Source of the DNA: Bog-473 sp963737745
GTDB lineage: Bacteria; Actinomycetota; Acidimicrobiia; Acidimicrobiales; RAAP-2
Length of the DNA stretch: 64,000 nt
Direction: 5' to 3'
NCBI GenBank assembly: GCA_963737745.1
Contig: CAVTTR010000002.1
Coordinates: 62,001-126,000 of the forward strand
Part shown: in pieces, positions 45,681 to 55,305 of the stretch
Position numbering within the stretch: position 1 is the stretch's first letter
How the letters are laid out: every line of letters begins with the position of its first letter
The notes under the pieces: generated by a model
Database searches by the model: none
Told to the model about the DNA's origin: nothing
Seen by the model: only the letters and a program-made list of their open reading frames with translations
Made by a program: the position numbers and the translations under genes

Positions 45681-46205
45681 ATGGACATCATCAACTTGGG
45701 TGCGGTGGACGGACTGCCCCCAGTGAACTGGGACAACATCGTAGAAACGCTCGATGCTGGATTGCCACCAGATCCCGATGCCCACAACGCCCGCACCACA
45801 TGGCTCTCGACACTGAACGAGGACGGCAGTCCGCACGTAACTGCTGTTGGTGCGCTCTGGCTGGACGGAAACTTCTGGTTTCAGTCCGGATCTGCTACCC
45901 GAAAGAGTCGTAACGTCGTCCGCGACTGTCGCTGCTCAATTGCCGTGTCGATTCGAGATGCAGATGTTGTCGCCGAAGGAGAGGCAGAGCGGGAGACCGA
46001 CCCGGACACACTGACGCGTCTCGCCGAGGCCTGGGCAAATCAGGGCTGGCCCGCTGAACTGGATGAGAGCGGGGCTGGTATCACCGCCCCGTTCAACGCT
46101 CCGTCACAGGGTCCACCGCCGTGGAACGTATTTCGCTTCAAGCCACATTCGATGACCGTTGTTTTGGGTACCGCGCCGGGCGGGCTGACTCGCTTCAGGT
46201 TCTGA
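45681..46205 (+). CDS. Pyridoxamine 5'-phosphate oxidase-like, FMN/F420-binding split-barrel protein
   Basis: 174 residues. TTWLSTLNEDGSPHVTAVGALWLDGNFWFQSG, then ATRKSRNVVRDCRCSIAVSI, is the cofactor-binding split barrel. The length suits the actinobacterial F420-dependent reductase subfamily, but FMN is equally possible. Reading starts at ATG 45681 (a GTG precedes it) with GGAGT upstream. Confidence 0.8.
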   Translation: MDIINLGAVDGLPPVNWDNIVETLDAGLPPDPDAHNARTTWLSTLNEDGSPHVTAVGALWLDGNFWFQSGSATRKSRNVVRDCRCSIAVSIRDADVVAEGEAERETDPDTLTRLAEAWANQGWPAELDESGAGITAPFNAPSQGPPPWNVFRFKPHSMTVVLGTAPGGLTRFRF

Positions 46206-46246
46206 CTTCAGCTCGACTATCGCATATCGCTTGGTCCCAGAACGCC

Positions 46247-46804
46247 TCAATTGGTCATGCGGTAATGAAGGTGGACGACTCCACCGCGCGTCCGCCGCTC
46301 AGTGAGCAGTTGAAGGTCGAGGCGAGCCTGTCTTGGGAGGGCATATTTTCCGCCGCCCAGCACAACTGGCCAGAAGAACAGGTGGCACTCATCCACCAAG
46401 CCCGCCTCAAATGCGTGGACAGCGAGATCGGCTCCGCCCACTGTAAGATCATGCGTTGTCTCAGTCTTCATTCTCAGAATTGCCTCGACATTGAACTCCC
46501 GCTCAAGTGTGGTTCTATCGCTTGACACTGATGACAGCGATTTCGAGAAAACGACCTTGTCAGCCGCTCGCCAGATTTCGATGAAATCCACGATCCAAGG
46601 CGGTTGGTCAGCGACAGGTGCGGTCTCCCAGAAGACCATGGTCTCGTACATGCGGCGTCCGTATAGATAGGTGCCGACCGAGCGCTCAAGGTCGTTGATG
46701 ACACTGAAATACTCCTCATCAGGGACGCCGAAGTCGATGCCACCGTCCGGGTCCTCGCTGTAGCCGTCAAGTGACGTGTTTGCCACGTAAATGAGCTTGG
46801 ACAT
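46247..46804 (-). CDS. Dihydrofolate reductase/RibD C-terminal domain family protein
   Basis: 185 residues. LIYVANTSLDGYSEDPDGG is the family's N-terminal motif, YLYGRRMYETMVFWE the second block, and TVGGADLAVHAFEAGLVDECHLFFWPVVLGGG the nucleotide-binding end. NADPH-dependent reduction of an unknown substrate. ATG 46804 is chosen because GGAGG precedes it; a longer frame starts at 46846. Converges with the PPOX-like gene, 42 bases apart. Confidence 0.85.
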   Translation of the reverse strand: MSKLIYVANTSLDGYSEDPDGGIDFGVPDEEYFSVINDLERSVGTYLYGRRMYETMVFWETAPVADQPPWIVDFIEIWRAADKVVFSKSLSSVSSDRTTLEREFNVEAILRMKTETTHDLTVGGADLAVHAFEAGLVDECHLFFWPVVLGGGKYALPRQARLDLQLLTERRTRGGVVHLHYRMTN

Positions 46805-47338
46805 GTAATGCCTCCGATCGAGACTCTGATCGCAGATAGTTTGCACCTCCTGCTCAGGATTGCCGGAAACCGGGCGGCCATCCTCCCCGCATGGGGCCGA
46901 AGCGTCCGTTCGGGGCGACCCCGAGGAGCCGGAGTCGAGATAGAAGATATGGCGACAGATGGCGGGCCAACGAGCCGGTGGGAATATCCGTGAAGCCCGG
47001 CTAAGCCTGCGGTGTCATGGGCCTAGACAGCCGGCGGCCTCCTTGCCCTTTCGCTGCGTTGGGCTATTTCCATGTGCTGGGTCGACGCCATGTGTGGGAG
47101 GCGACCGTCGAGCCGGTGGGGCCGCACGGTAACTCACTCGCACCTGTATTCGGGACTTTGTCCTCTAATGAGAGGGTTCGTTCAGGGATTGAATTGTCGG
47201 ATGTCGGCAAAAGGGGGAGTACCTAGATCTGGAGTGTTCCCAGGTTCAACCGTTCCCGGCTGAACCTTCCCATCAGCGAGGATTGGTCGACGTGGTTGCC
47301 TCCGTCAATGAGTGCTGTATTCTCCCGCGGTGATCAGC
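46805..47338. other. Intergenic region upstream of malonyl-CoA decarboxylase
   Basis: About 530 bases without a recognised gene. An inverted repeat AGGTTCA-N12-TGAACCT lies at 47242-47267, about 70 bases before the decarboxylase start, and may be an operator. Confidence 0.35.
47242..47267. promoter_or_regulatory. Inverted repeat upstream of malonyl-CoA decarboxylase
   Basis: Perfect 7-bp arms AGGTTCA/TGAACCT around 12 bases, 71 bases upstream of the predicted start. Confidence 0.35.
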
Positions 47339-48593
47339 ATGGATCGTGATCGGGAAGACCTGGCGTTAGAGGCGCTTTGTACTACGAGCCGGGCTCTCAT
47401 AGCGGTGCGCAGTGAAGCTTCCTCTCGGGCATTGGCTGAACTGGTAGGACGCCGTTACCGGGCTCTCGCGCCCCCCCAGCGTCTCGGATACCTTCGCTTT
47501 CTTGCCGCAGAACTCAGCGCCGATCCGACGGTAGTGAAGTCCTCTATCGCGACCTGGGAGGCGGATCCGTCCGAAGACAACCTCTGGGCTATCTCCTGCG
47601 CCATTGAGGCACCTCGCCAAGCTCTGTTCAAGGCCATAGGCAACGCGGTGGACGGGCCACAATTCGTCGTCGATCTGCGCGGCGAAGTCCTTGCCCAACT
47701 TCGGGAACATGTTGAATTGATACCGGTGGAGCGCGACCTCCATCACGTGCTGACATCGTGGTTTAGTCCCGGCCTCATCGAACTCCATCGGATCGACTGG
47801 GGCTCCCCCGCTCGAGTCCTCGAAAAGATCATTACATATGAAGCAGTGCACGAGATCGTTGGTTGGGAGGATCTCCGTCGCCGGTTGGAGCCTGATCGAC
47901 GTTGCTATGCCTTCTTCCATCCGGCCATGCCATACGAGCCGTTGATTTTTGTGGAGGTCGCGCTTACGGAAGGCATGGTGGCGACCATTGGCGACGTTCT
48001 GCACGCACCGTCACTCGGCGACAAGCCGCCCGGGCCGTTCGACACCGCCACCTTTTACTCCATCACGAGCTGTCAGGCGGGTCTGTCGGGGATTCCGTTG
48101 GGTGACTTCCTCATAAAGCGGGTCGCCGAGAGCCTGGCACGGGATCTGCCGGAGCTCAGCCATTTCGTCACCTTGTCGCCGATACCGGGCTTCGGGACCT
48201 GGCTCGAACAGGCTCTTCGTCATCGTCACAGCCTCCCTGTGGCCGACGTGCCCGAGCTGAAAATTGCTGGAAGCTCCCGGCTGGTCCGAGCATCCCGAAG
48301 CCGTTGAGCGGGTTCGGCCGATCCTTGAGCGACTCTGTGCCCATTACCTTGTCCGAGCCAAACGAGGTCGAGAGGCTGCGGACGCGGTGGCGCGTTTCCA
48401 TCTTCGCAACGGTGCCCGAGTTCTTCGAATCAACTGGATGGCCGACCCTTCGGCCCGCGGCCTACGTCAATCTGTGGGCCTGATGGTCAGCTACGAATAC
48501 GATGAGCAACAGGTGTCGGCCAACCACGAGGCGTATGTGCTTGACGGCCAAGTCATCCACTCGGCTGAAATCGCCAGCTTGCTCGACACCTGA
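47339..48593 (+). CDS. Malonyl-CoA decarboxylase (MCD family), one frameshift
   Basis: Joined length about 417 residues, normal for bacterial MCD. The first frame covers the helical N-terminal domain and most of the acetyltransferase-fold catalytic domain (RRCYAFFHPAMPYEPLIFVEVAL, FYSITSCQAGLSGIPLGDFLIK, FVTLSPIPGF). The second frame gives the C-terminus: VARFHLRNGARVLRINWMADPS, GLRQSVGLMVSYEYD, NHEAY. Dropping one A from AAAA at 48260-48263 joins them as LKLLEAPGW. The enzyme turns malonyl-CoA into acetyl-CoA and CO2. As written, the first frame stops at 48307 and would lack the conserved NHEAY end. ATG 47339 has no strong ribosome site. Confidence 0.85.
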
Positions 48594-48715
48594 TTCCGGC
48601 TCACTTTCGCGGGACCACAATCTGCCCGTTCAGGACCTGGACTGTCCAAACTGACAGAGTCCAGGTCATCGTGGGGGAGTGGGCCAGTGCCCGTCAGTAC
48701 GTCCGGTCGGCAGGT

Positions 48716-50022
48716 TCAGAAGGCAACTTTCGCATCAGCGGCGAAGCCCATGAGCTTGTTGAGGTTGCCACCCATCAGCTTGGCCTTGTCCTCTTCAGCG
48801 AGTTCGTCGATTTCGTCGTAGAACTCAGTCGGGTCGTGCATGCCTTCGGGGTGTGGGAAGTCCGATCCGAATACGACATTGTCGATACCGACGAGGTCGA
48901 CGATGCCGATGACGTCCTCTTCGAAAAACGGGTGGATGATGATCGATCGCTTGAACGCCACCATGGGGTCCTCGTCGAAAATCTCTGGTTGCTTGTCGTA
49001 GATCTTCTCGAAATGCTTGAGGGCAGTCGGAACGAACTGGCTGCCGTTTTCCACCGGCATGAATCGCAGCTTCGGAAATCGGGTGGCCAAGCCATGGCCG
49101 ATGATCGAATAGACGGTGTCACGAATCGATCGGTATTCGCTGCCCACCAAGGCGACGAAGGGACTGATCTTCTTGAAGGGGTTCATCTCGTCAGTGATTC
49201 CCTCCCACTCGTTGGTGTGGCGGGTGTAGCCGTCGTCGGAGGAGTGCATCCCGATCAGAACCCCGGCCTCTTCAGCCTTGCTCCAGAACGGGTCGAACTC
49301 CGGCAGGGCGAACGAGCGTCGACGGCCGTTGTAGTCCGGAACGCTCGCCGGTCGGATGAGGATGGCCCGTGCACCGTTCTCCACGACATATTCGAGCTCG
49401 CGGATCGCCTCGTCGACGATGCTGAGGTTGATCACCGGGGTAGCGAAGATGCGGTCCTCGAAGTTAAACGTCCAATGCTCGAGCATCCACTCGTTGAGGG
49501 CGTGTACGACGACGGCCGTGGCGACCGGGTCATCCGTCAGCCGCTCTTCCAGCAGGCTGGCGAGCGTTGGCCACATCATGGCTCGATCGATCTTCTGTTC
49601 GTCCATGAGCTGGAGACGCGCCTCGGGGTCAAAAAACGCCGGCGGCGATTCGATGTACTTCGGCGGCAGCCCGACGAGCGACGCTCCCTCCTCGGTCTTG
49701 GTCAGGTGGAAGCCCCGACCGCCAACCGAGTGCTTGGACGACGGGTTCTTGATCCGGAACTCGAGCTCCTGCGCGCCTGGGGGGGCCACCTTGTTGAAGG
49801 TCGGGTTCGGGATGTAGTCGCTGATCACGTTGCGCAGGGCGATTTTCGTCCGGCCGTTGACCTGCACGTACTTCACGAGACCGTCGTACTCCGCCGGCAG
49901 GTACTTGGTAAAGGCGTCGGTTGTCTCGTACATGTGGTTGTCGGCATCAAACACCGGAAAGCTCAGGGCTTGCGGCACAGCAGCACCTCTTCTGGCTCGT
50001 GGACAACGGTGACCGCGTCCAT
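48716..50022 (-). CDS. Amidohydrolase-2 family protein, probable frameshift near the start
   Basis: TIM-barrel amidohydrolase/decarboxylase-like protein: FPVFDADNHMYE (metal site), LIGMHSSDDGYTRH, RFMPVENGSQFVP, and C-terminal VFGSDFPHPEGMHDP. The open frame lacks a good start in its own phase. An ATG at 50022 with AAGGA 8 bases before it reads MDAVTVVHEPEEVLLCRKP and then stops; adding one base to the GGG run at 49966-49968 (CCC in sense) continues directly into LSFPVFDADNHMYE. The intact protein would be about 434 residues. Without the correction, a GTG near 49979 could start a shorter form. Confidence 0.8.
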
Positions 50023-50491
50023 AATTTTCCTTCTCTCTCGCTACTTTAGGGCACGACGACAGCGTAGAAACGCTGGCGGCCCGACGTGACCCTCGACCTG
50101 ACTGGCAAGCGAACGGCCCGGCGATCGAGGGCTCTCCCCCAGGCCTCAAGTCTAGACCGAGTTCGAGACGTCACTTAGCCGAGGATTATTGGACGATCGC
50201 TCAGTTACTTCTCCCCGTTTGGCTGCCCGATCACGTCTCGGAGTGCCCGGCCTCGCCGCCTCCCCGAGCGTGTCGGTCAGAGGAATCCGCCGCGGTCCGG
50301 CGTTAGCTCCGGATGCCTCCTGAATTGAGCCTCACCTTCTGGCTCAAGTGACGATGTCGCGAACCCGGTGGGTTCTAGAAACGCCCCCTCGCACGGGCGC
50401 TCCAATCCCATCTGAGGGTGACGAGGCGAGAGCGGAAGGCGAATTCACTCGTCACCTCCGTTCACTCGGTCACCTCCGCTGGCATTTGAAC
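50023..50491. other. Intergenic region between amidohydrolase and MaoC-like gene
   Basis: About 470 bases, no recognised gene. An inverted repeat TTGAGCC-N9-GGCTCAA lies at 50325-50347 without a T-run on either side; it could be a terminator of the MaoC-like gene or an operator. Confidence 0.35.
50325..50347. terminator. Inverted repeat, possible terminator
   Basis: TTGAGCC (50325-50331) and GGCTCAA (50341-50347) around 9 bases, 145 bases after the MaoC-like gene's stop. No T-run, so the terminator call is tentative. Confidence 0.3.
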
Positions 50492-51349
50492 TCAGCGCAG
50501 CTCTACCCATCCGTTCTTGATGACCTTTACGTGATTTTGCAATGCTTCGAATACCACCACACGACCTCCTTGCTCGTTGCGGCCAGCATCTCGAAACTCG
50601 ACGATGAGCTCGTGGTTGGGGCGCGTTGGCGCGGCGAACCGGCACGCCAGTCGAAGAAGGAGATCAGGATCGCCACCGGCAAACAAGTCGACTGCGGCTC
50701 CGCTGCACATCGCCAACGTGCACATTCCTTGCATGATCTTGCCGGGGTATCCCTCCGCCTGTGCTTTCACGTCATCAATAGCGTGAGCCACACGGTCTCC
50801 CGAGGCGCCGGCATAGCGGAACCCTTGGTCACGATCGACAAACAACGACTTGCTTTGGGAGGCGCTTGTTCGTGTCCCTTCGGGCAATGTGTGTCCGGGC
50901 AGGTCAGGGCCGAATTCGTTTGTCGCCCGCCCACCGATGTAGTAACTCGACCACAGGTGCTCGACAAGCGGAAGGCCGTCGGAATCGGTGATGAGTAGCC
51001 CGACGGTCAGCACCGTTCCGCTCTTCGTTTGTATGGCGGAGCGAGGCTCAGCCCGCCAGCGGACCATCATGCCGGGGCGGATCGGTGCCAAATAGAACAC
51101 GTCATGCTCGCCGTGCACGCCGCCCCGGTAATCGGTGATGACGGCGCGTGCGGTCCCTTGTTGGTGAGCCACGAACCACGAGTCGTAGAGCAAACTGCTG
51201 GTGAACAGGGGTGGGACACGTTCTCCAGTCGCATACCGTTCGTTGACATCGTTGGTCGCTCGGGCGTACGCATACGTGGCATCAGGATCGATGTTTCCGT
51301 GGGAAACGTCCACGGTCTCGGAGGCGTCTGTTCTCCTGTGTTCGGTCAT
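50492..51349 (-). CDS. MaoC-like/FAS1-like dehydratase (double hot-dog) protein
   Basis: 285 residues. The N-terminal half (YAYARATNDVNERYATGERVPPLF, then GGVHGEHDVFYLAPIRPGM) and the C-terminal half (RYAGASGDRVAHAIDDVKAQAEGYPGKIMQGM) are hot-dog modules; the second contains the hydratase-like ASGDxxxxH pattern. Probable 2-enoyl-CoA hydratase or 3-hydroxyacyl-CoA dehydratase. ATG 51349 is chosen because the conserved part begins shortly after; the longer frame from 51562 has low-complexity sequence. Confidence 0.8.
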   Translation of the reverse strand: MTEHRRTDASETVDVSHGNIDPDATYAYARATNDVNERYATGERVPPLFTSSLLYDSWFVAHQQGTARAVITDYRGGVHGEHDVFYLAPIRPGMMVRWRAEPRSAIQTKSGTVLTVGLLITDSDGLPLVEHLWSSYYIGGRATNEFGPDLPGHTLPEGTRTSASQSKSLFVDRDQGFRYAGASGDRVAHAIDDVKAQAEGYPGKIMQGMCTLAMCSGAAVDLFAGGDPDLLLRLACRFAAPTRPNHELIVEFRDAGRNEQGGRVVVFEALQNHVKVIKNGWVELR

Positions 51350-51558
51350 CGGGGTGACTCTAACGGGTGGCGAATTTCCCCTATTGCAACGGCGCCTCGA
51401 CATCTTCCATGACTGTCGCCAGACTGATTCAGAACTGTGGCGGCGCTGCTGGTTACCCTTGAGCTGGGGTTCTCCATCGGAAAGGTTCGGGGGGCAGGGC
51501 GGAGTGGGATGCGTGAAACGCCGAGCTGCTGTTCGGGGGAGGTGGTCCGCACTGGACG

Positions 51559-52215
51559 TCATCGGCGCATAAAGGTCAGGTGGGTGACGCCGCTCGGTGA
51601 TGAAACTACCTCGAGGTTGTAGCGCTCCTCGACGCCCTCGAGCCCGTCCCAGAGACGAACACCCCGGCCTAGCAGGATCGGCACCTGCACAACGTGGAGG
51701 GTGTCGATGAGATCAGCGGCAAGGAAGTCGCGAACGATCGTCGGGCCCCCGCCGATACGCACGTCGAGGTCACCGGCGGCCTTCCGAGCGAGGTCGACTG
51801 CCTCCTGTGGGGAGGCGTCGACGAAGTAGAAGACGGTACCGCCCTCCATTTCGATCGGTGGCCGAGCGTGGTGCGTGAGCACGAACACCGGCGTATGGAA
51901 CGGCGGGTTCGGGCCCCACCAGCCCCGCCACTCGTCGTCGGTGCCGATATCGGTCCACGGGCCGGTCTGGGCACCGAACTTTCCCCGGCCCATGATCTCC
52001 GCCCCGAACCCAAGTTCAATCCGTTCTGCGAATGCATGGTCGACACCGACGGTGCCCCCGGGATCGCCCACCATCGAGTGCCAGAAGCGGGTGGCGAAAT
52101 ACCACTCGTGCAGGCGATGGCCGGCGTGACCGAACGGGGCGTCCAACGTGAGGCCTTCGCCGGTCCCGAACCCGTCCAAGGAGATTGAAAAGTTGTGGAC
52201 ACGGACCTGGGACAT
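51559..52215 (-). CDS. Dihydrofolate reductase/RibD C-terminal domain family protein
   Basis: 218 residues. VRVHNFSISLDGFGTGEG at the N-terminus, EIMGRGKFGAQTGPW in the middle, and DLDVRIGGGPTIVRDFLAADLIDTLHVVQVPILLGRGVRLW at the nucleotide-binding end are typical. ATG 52215 follows GGAGG. An upstream extension of this frame to 52719 is not supported. NADPH-dependent reductase of unknown substrate; a second family member lies at 46247. Confidence 0.85.
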   Translation of the reverse strand: MSQVRVHNFSISLDGFGTGEGLTLDAPFGHAGHRLHEWYFATRFWHSMVGDPGGTVGVDHAFAERIELGFGAEIMGRGKFGAQTGPWTDIGTDDEWRGWWGPNPPFHTPVFVLTHHARPPIEMEGGTVFYFVDASPQEAVDLARKAAGDLDVRIGGGPTIVRDFLAADLIDTLHVVQVPILLGRGVRLWDGLEGVEERYNLEVVSSPSGVTHLTFMRR

Positions 52216-52456
52216 GACGGCCTCCGAAGCGTTGGCTTTGCGATATGGGGAGGAGATGTTCCCACTTATCCGAGAGGTTGAGCTACTTCCGACCTCGAAC
52301 TCACATGCTTTCTTCCGTTCCGGCCCGTGACGCAGAACTTGCGACGTCGATGCCCAAAACGGACGAGAAGCCCGACACGAGTTGACATCGTGTCGCGACC
52401 GCGCCACGCTCGCGAAGCAACCGCAGAGGTTGCCGACGAGCTGGGGGACAAAAGTC

Positions 52457-53239
52457 ATGGATAGCGGGCAGACGACCGGCGCACTGGCGGGAAAGATTGC
52501 CGCCGTCACGGGTTCCACGAGCGGTTCGGGCCGAGCGGTGGCGCGAAGGTTCGCTGCTGAAGGTGCGTATGTTGTTTTGCTCGCCCGGGGAAGGGAGCGC
52601 TTGACCGCGGAAGCCGAACTTATTGACGGTGCCGTGCCGATCGTCACGGACGTAGGCGACCCGGACAGCGTTCGCAACGCCTTCACCGAAATCGAGGAAC
52701 GATTCGGGAAGCTTGACATTCTCGTGAATAACGCTGGGATCTACCGACCCTGCCCCGTGGAGGATCTGAGCGACTTCGATATTGAACGACAGGTTCGCAC
52801 GAACTATCTCGGCACCGTCTATACCTGCAGGGCTGCCATTCCGCTCTTACGGGCTGCCGGCCATGGCGACATCGTGAACACCTCGAGCGAGTCCACACTC
52901 GATCCCTTCCCCATGCTTTCCATGTATGTTTCGAGCAAGGCAGCTCTCGAGGCCTTCAGCAGAACCCTCATGACCGAGGTCCAGCAAGAAGACATCCGTG
53001 TGACCGTCATCGTCCAAGGTGTCGCCGTCGATGGCGATGGCTCTACCGATTGGGGTTGGGAACCCGAGAAAGCGATGGTTGCCGGGCAGGTCTGGACTGA
53101 GCGGGGATATATCGCTCGAACGCTCGGACGTGAAGGCAGTTCAGGCCAGTCGGTTGACGATGTCGCCGACGTGCACCTGTACGTCGTCACAAGGCCGCGC
53201 GGACAAAAGCTCGACACGATCCACGTTCGTTCGTACTAA
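52457..53239 (+). CDS. SDR family oxidoreductase
   Basis: 260 residues: TGSTSGSGRAVARRF cofactor motif, NNAG, NTSSESTLDPFP (catalytic Ser) and YVSSK. A GGGGG stretch lies 9 bases before ATG 52457. Part of the oxidoreductase-rich region; the substrate is unknown. Confidence 0.85.
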   Translation: MDSGQTTGALAGKIAAVTGSTSGSGRAVARRFAAEGAYVVLLARGRERLTAEAELIDGAVPIVTDVGDPDSVRNAFTEIEERFGKLDILVNNAGIYRPCPVEDLSDFDIERQVRTNYLGTVYTCRAAIPLLRAAGHGDIVNTSSESTLDPFPMLSMYVSSKAALEAFSRTLMTEVQQEDIRVTVIVQGVAVDGDGSTDWGWEPEKAMVAGQVWTERGYIARTLGREGSSGQSVDDVADVHLYVVTRPRGQKLDTIHVRSY

Positions 53240-53475
53240 GCGACACTTCTGGGTCGATGACACAGACCGTCGGCATTCCTCCAAAGTCGTTCTGCAATAC
53301 ATGTCGCGGTCGCCCTATGCACGTGGTCACGACGGTGGTCCGTGAGGACGGTCTAACCTAGGACCCTGTCGATGTATGAATGGTCAGATGGCGTCTGGGT
53401 GGCTCCTGAAACAGGACCACGACCCCTGCTGCAAACGCGTTCCGCCGCCCCTTCGTCATCAGGTGGGACCGATAG

Positions 53476-54369
53476 ATGAGGGTCTTGGTGGCGGGTTCGA
53501 CTGGGTTCGTGGGACGCCAACTCTGCCCGGCTTTGCAGCAAGCGGGTCATGAGGTAGTTGCGATGACTCGACGCCCGGAGGAGTATCACGGCGTTGGTAC
53601 GCCGGTCAGAGGCGATGTCGCTGATCGCTCAACGCTGGCCGGGGCAATGAGTGGTTGTAGTGGGGCGTACTACCTTGTGCATAGCCTTGGCGACAGAGAC
53701 TTTGCCCGGACAGATGCTGCAGCAGCCGTTGCGTTCGGTGAGGCAGCCGCTCTAGCGGGCCTCGACCGCATCATCTATTTGGGCGGCCTGGGAAACAGCG
53801 CTGACGAGCTTTCTGAGCATTTGCGGAGTCGCCGTGAGGTCGAGGGCCTGCTCGGCAAGGCGGGTGTGCCTGTCACCGTCCTCCGCGCCGGCATCATTGT
53901 CGGCCACGGAGGGATTTCCTGGGAGATAACCCGGCAGCTCGTTGAGCATCTGCCGGCGATGATCACTCCGCGCTGGGTGCACACCAAAACGCAGCCCATA
54001 GCGGCCGCCGATGTAGTTCGTTACCTGGTCGGGGTCCTTGAGCTTCCCGAAGCACTTGGGCGCGTATTCGAGATCGGCGGGCCTGAGATCCTGGAGTATT
54101 TGCAGATGCTGCGTCGAGTGGCTGCGATCGAAGGCCGCCCCCTGCTGGTACTGCCCGTACCCCTGCTAACTCCGTCACTGTCTTCACGCTGGTTGGCATT
54201 GGTGACCGATGTTGACTTGGCAACTGGGCGCACTCTGATTGACTCGATGAGCAACGAGGTGATCGTCCGAGACGACAGCATCCGCTCTCTCGTGCCCTTT
54301 GAGCCCATGGACTACGACAGCGCAGTGCTGACCGCTCTGGGCGAGAGGGTAAAGGCAAAGCAAAAGTGA
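53476..54369 (+). CDS. NAD(P)-binding atypical SDR (NmrA/NDUFA9-like)
   Basis: 297 residues. VLVAGSTGFVGRQLCPAL is the nucleotide-binding motif, followed by GAYYLVHSLGDRDFARTDAAAA, IIYLGGLGN and VTVLRAGIIVGHGG, as in the NDUFA9/Ycf39-like atypical SDRs of actinobacteria. The CPBP-family gene begins one base after its stop, so the pair is cotranscribed. Confidence 0.85.
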   Translation: MRVLVAGSTGFVGRQLCPALQQAGHEVVAMTRRPEEYHGVGTPVRGDVADRSTLAGAMSGCSGAYYLVHSLGDRDFARTDAAAAVAFGEAAALAGLDRIIYLGGLGNSADELSEHLRSRREVEGLLGKAGVPVTVLRAGIIVGHGGISWEITRQLVEHLPAMITPRWVHTKTQPIAAADVVRYLVGVLELPEALGRVFEIGGPEILEYLQMLRRVAAIEGRPLLVLPVPLLTPSLSSRWLALVTDVDLATGRTLIDSMSNEVIVRDDSIRSLVPFEPMDYDSAVLTALGERVKAKQK

Positions 54370-54370
54370 C

Positions 54371-55150
54371 GTGTCGCGCGTGACGGAAGCACAATCTGAG
54401 AGATTGTCGGCGCCTCACCTCTATCGCGATTTACCATGGTGGAGGGCCAAGTCGGTGCCCGACGTTGGCCGTGTCTGCGAAACCGGGACCCAGAACAAGG
54501 CTCTGATCGCGGCAGTCGCGTTGACCGGTATGGGTTTGCTCGGGGCTTCGCTATCCACCGAACCCGACTCAACCGAATTCTACGCACTCACGTTCGCGGT
54601 CGCAGGTACGTGGCTGGTTGGGGGTCTGGTTTGCGATCCCCCTCACTCACATGCCACTCGCTCCGACGAGCAACCCTTCGCACGTCCTGTCGTCATACCG
54701 ATCCTCACCGGTGCAGCCGCGTTCGGGGTGTTCTACGGAGCGGCACTTGTTGCCCGGCGCGTCCCCCTATTGGACGAGGCGCTCATCAAGGTTCTGCAGT
54801 ACGCCGAACGGGGCTCAGGACCATGGGTGCTGGCCACAACACTCGCCAACGGGCTAGGCGAGGAGGTCTTCTTCCGTGGCGCCGTGTTCTCCGCCATCGG
54901 CGGCCACGCTCCTGCACTAGCAACGACGCTGTTGTACATGCTGACCACCGGCGCTTCCCGGAATTGGGCTTTGGTTCTCGCCGCTGGGGCTATGGGTAGC
55001 GTTTTCGCGGTACAGCGTCGCGCTTCGGGCGGAATTCAGGCACCGATTTTGACTCACGTGACCTGGTCCGCATTGATGCTCCGTTACATACCGTCCCTGT
55101 TTCGTGATCCGACCATCACATCCCGCTTCGCTCACCGAGCACGTCGCTAG
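54371..55150 (+). CDS. CPBP family intramembrane metalloprotease
   Basis: 259 residues with about six membrane segments. GLGEEVFFRGAVFSAIGG is CPBP/CAAX motif 1 (EExxxR) and APILTHVTWS holds the motif-3 histidine. Members cleave prenylated or other membrane substrates. It is coupled to the NDUFA9-like gene upstream. Confidence 0.85.
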   Translation: MSRVTEAQSERLSAPHLYRDLPWWRAKSVPDVGRVCETGTQNKALIAAVALTGMGLLGASLSTEPDSTEFYALTFAVAGTWLVGGLVCDPPHSHATRSDEQPFARPVVIPILTGAAAFGVFYGAALVARRVPLLDEALIKVLQYAERGSGPWVLATTLANGLGEEVFFRGAVFSAIGGHAPALATTLLYMLTTGASRNWALVLAAGAMGSVFAVQRRASGGIQAPILTHVTWSALMLRYIPSLFRDPTITSRFAHRARR

Positions 55151-55305
55151 CTGCTCGTTATATGGATTTTTCAAGTCGCCTGGCGACGCCACGCCAGCGA
55201 GTCCGGGGGTCACCAAAAGTCTGCGGGTTCAAAGTCCAGTCTTACGTAGCTGGAAACCAACGTGCGACGCCGACGCCATCGTCGATTACGGACGACTTTC
55301 TGAGC

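Noticed and set aside
48671..50089. Plus-strand 472-codon frame opposite the amidohydrolase
   Set aside because: Antisense shadow; the minus-strand frame carries the metal-site motifs FDADNH and GSDFPHPE.
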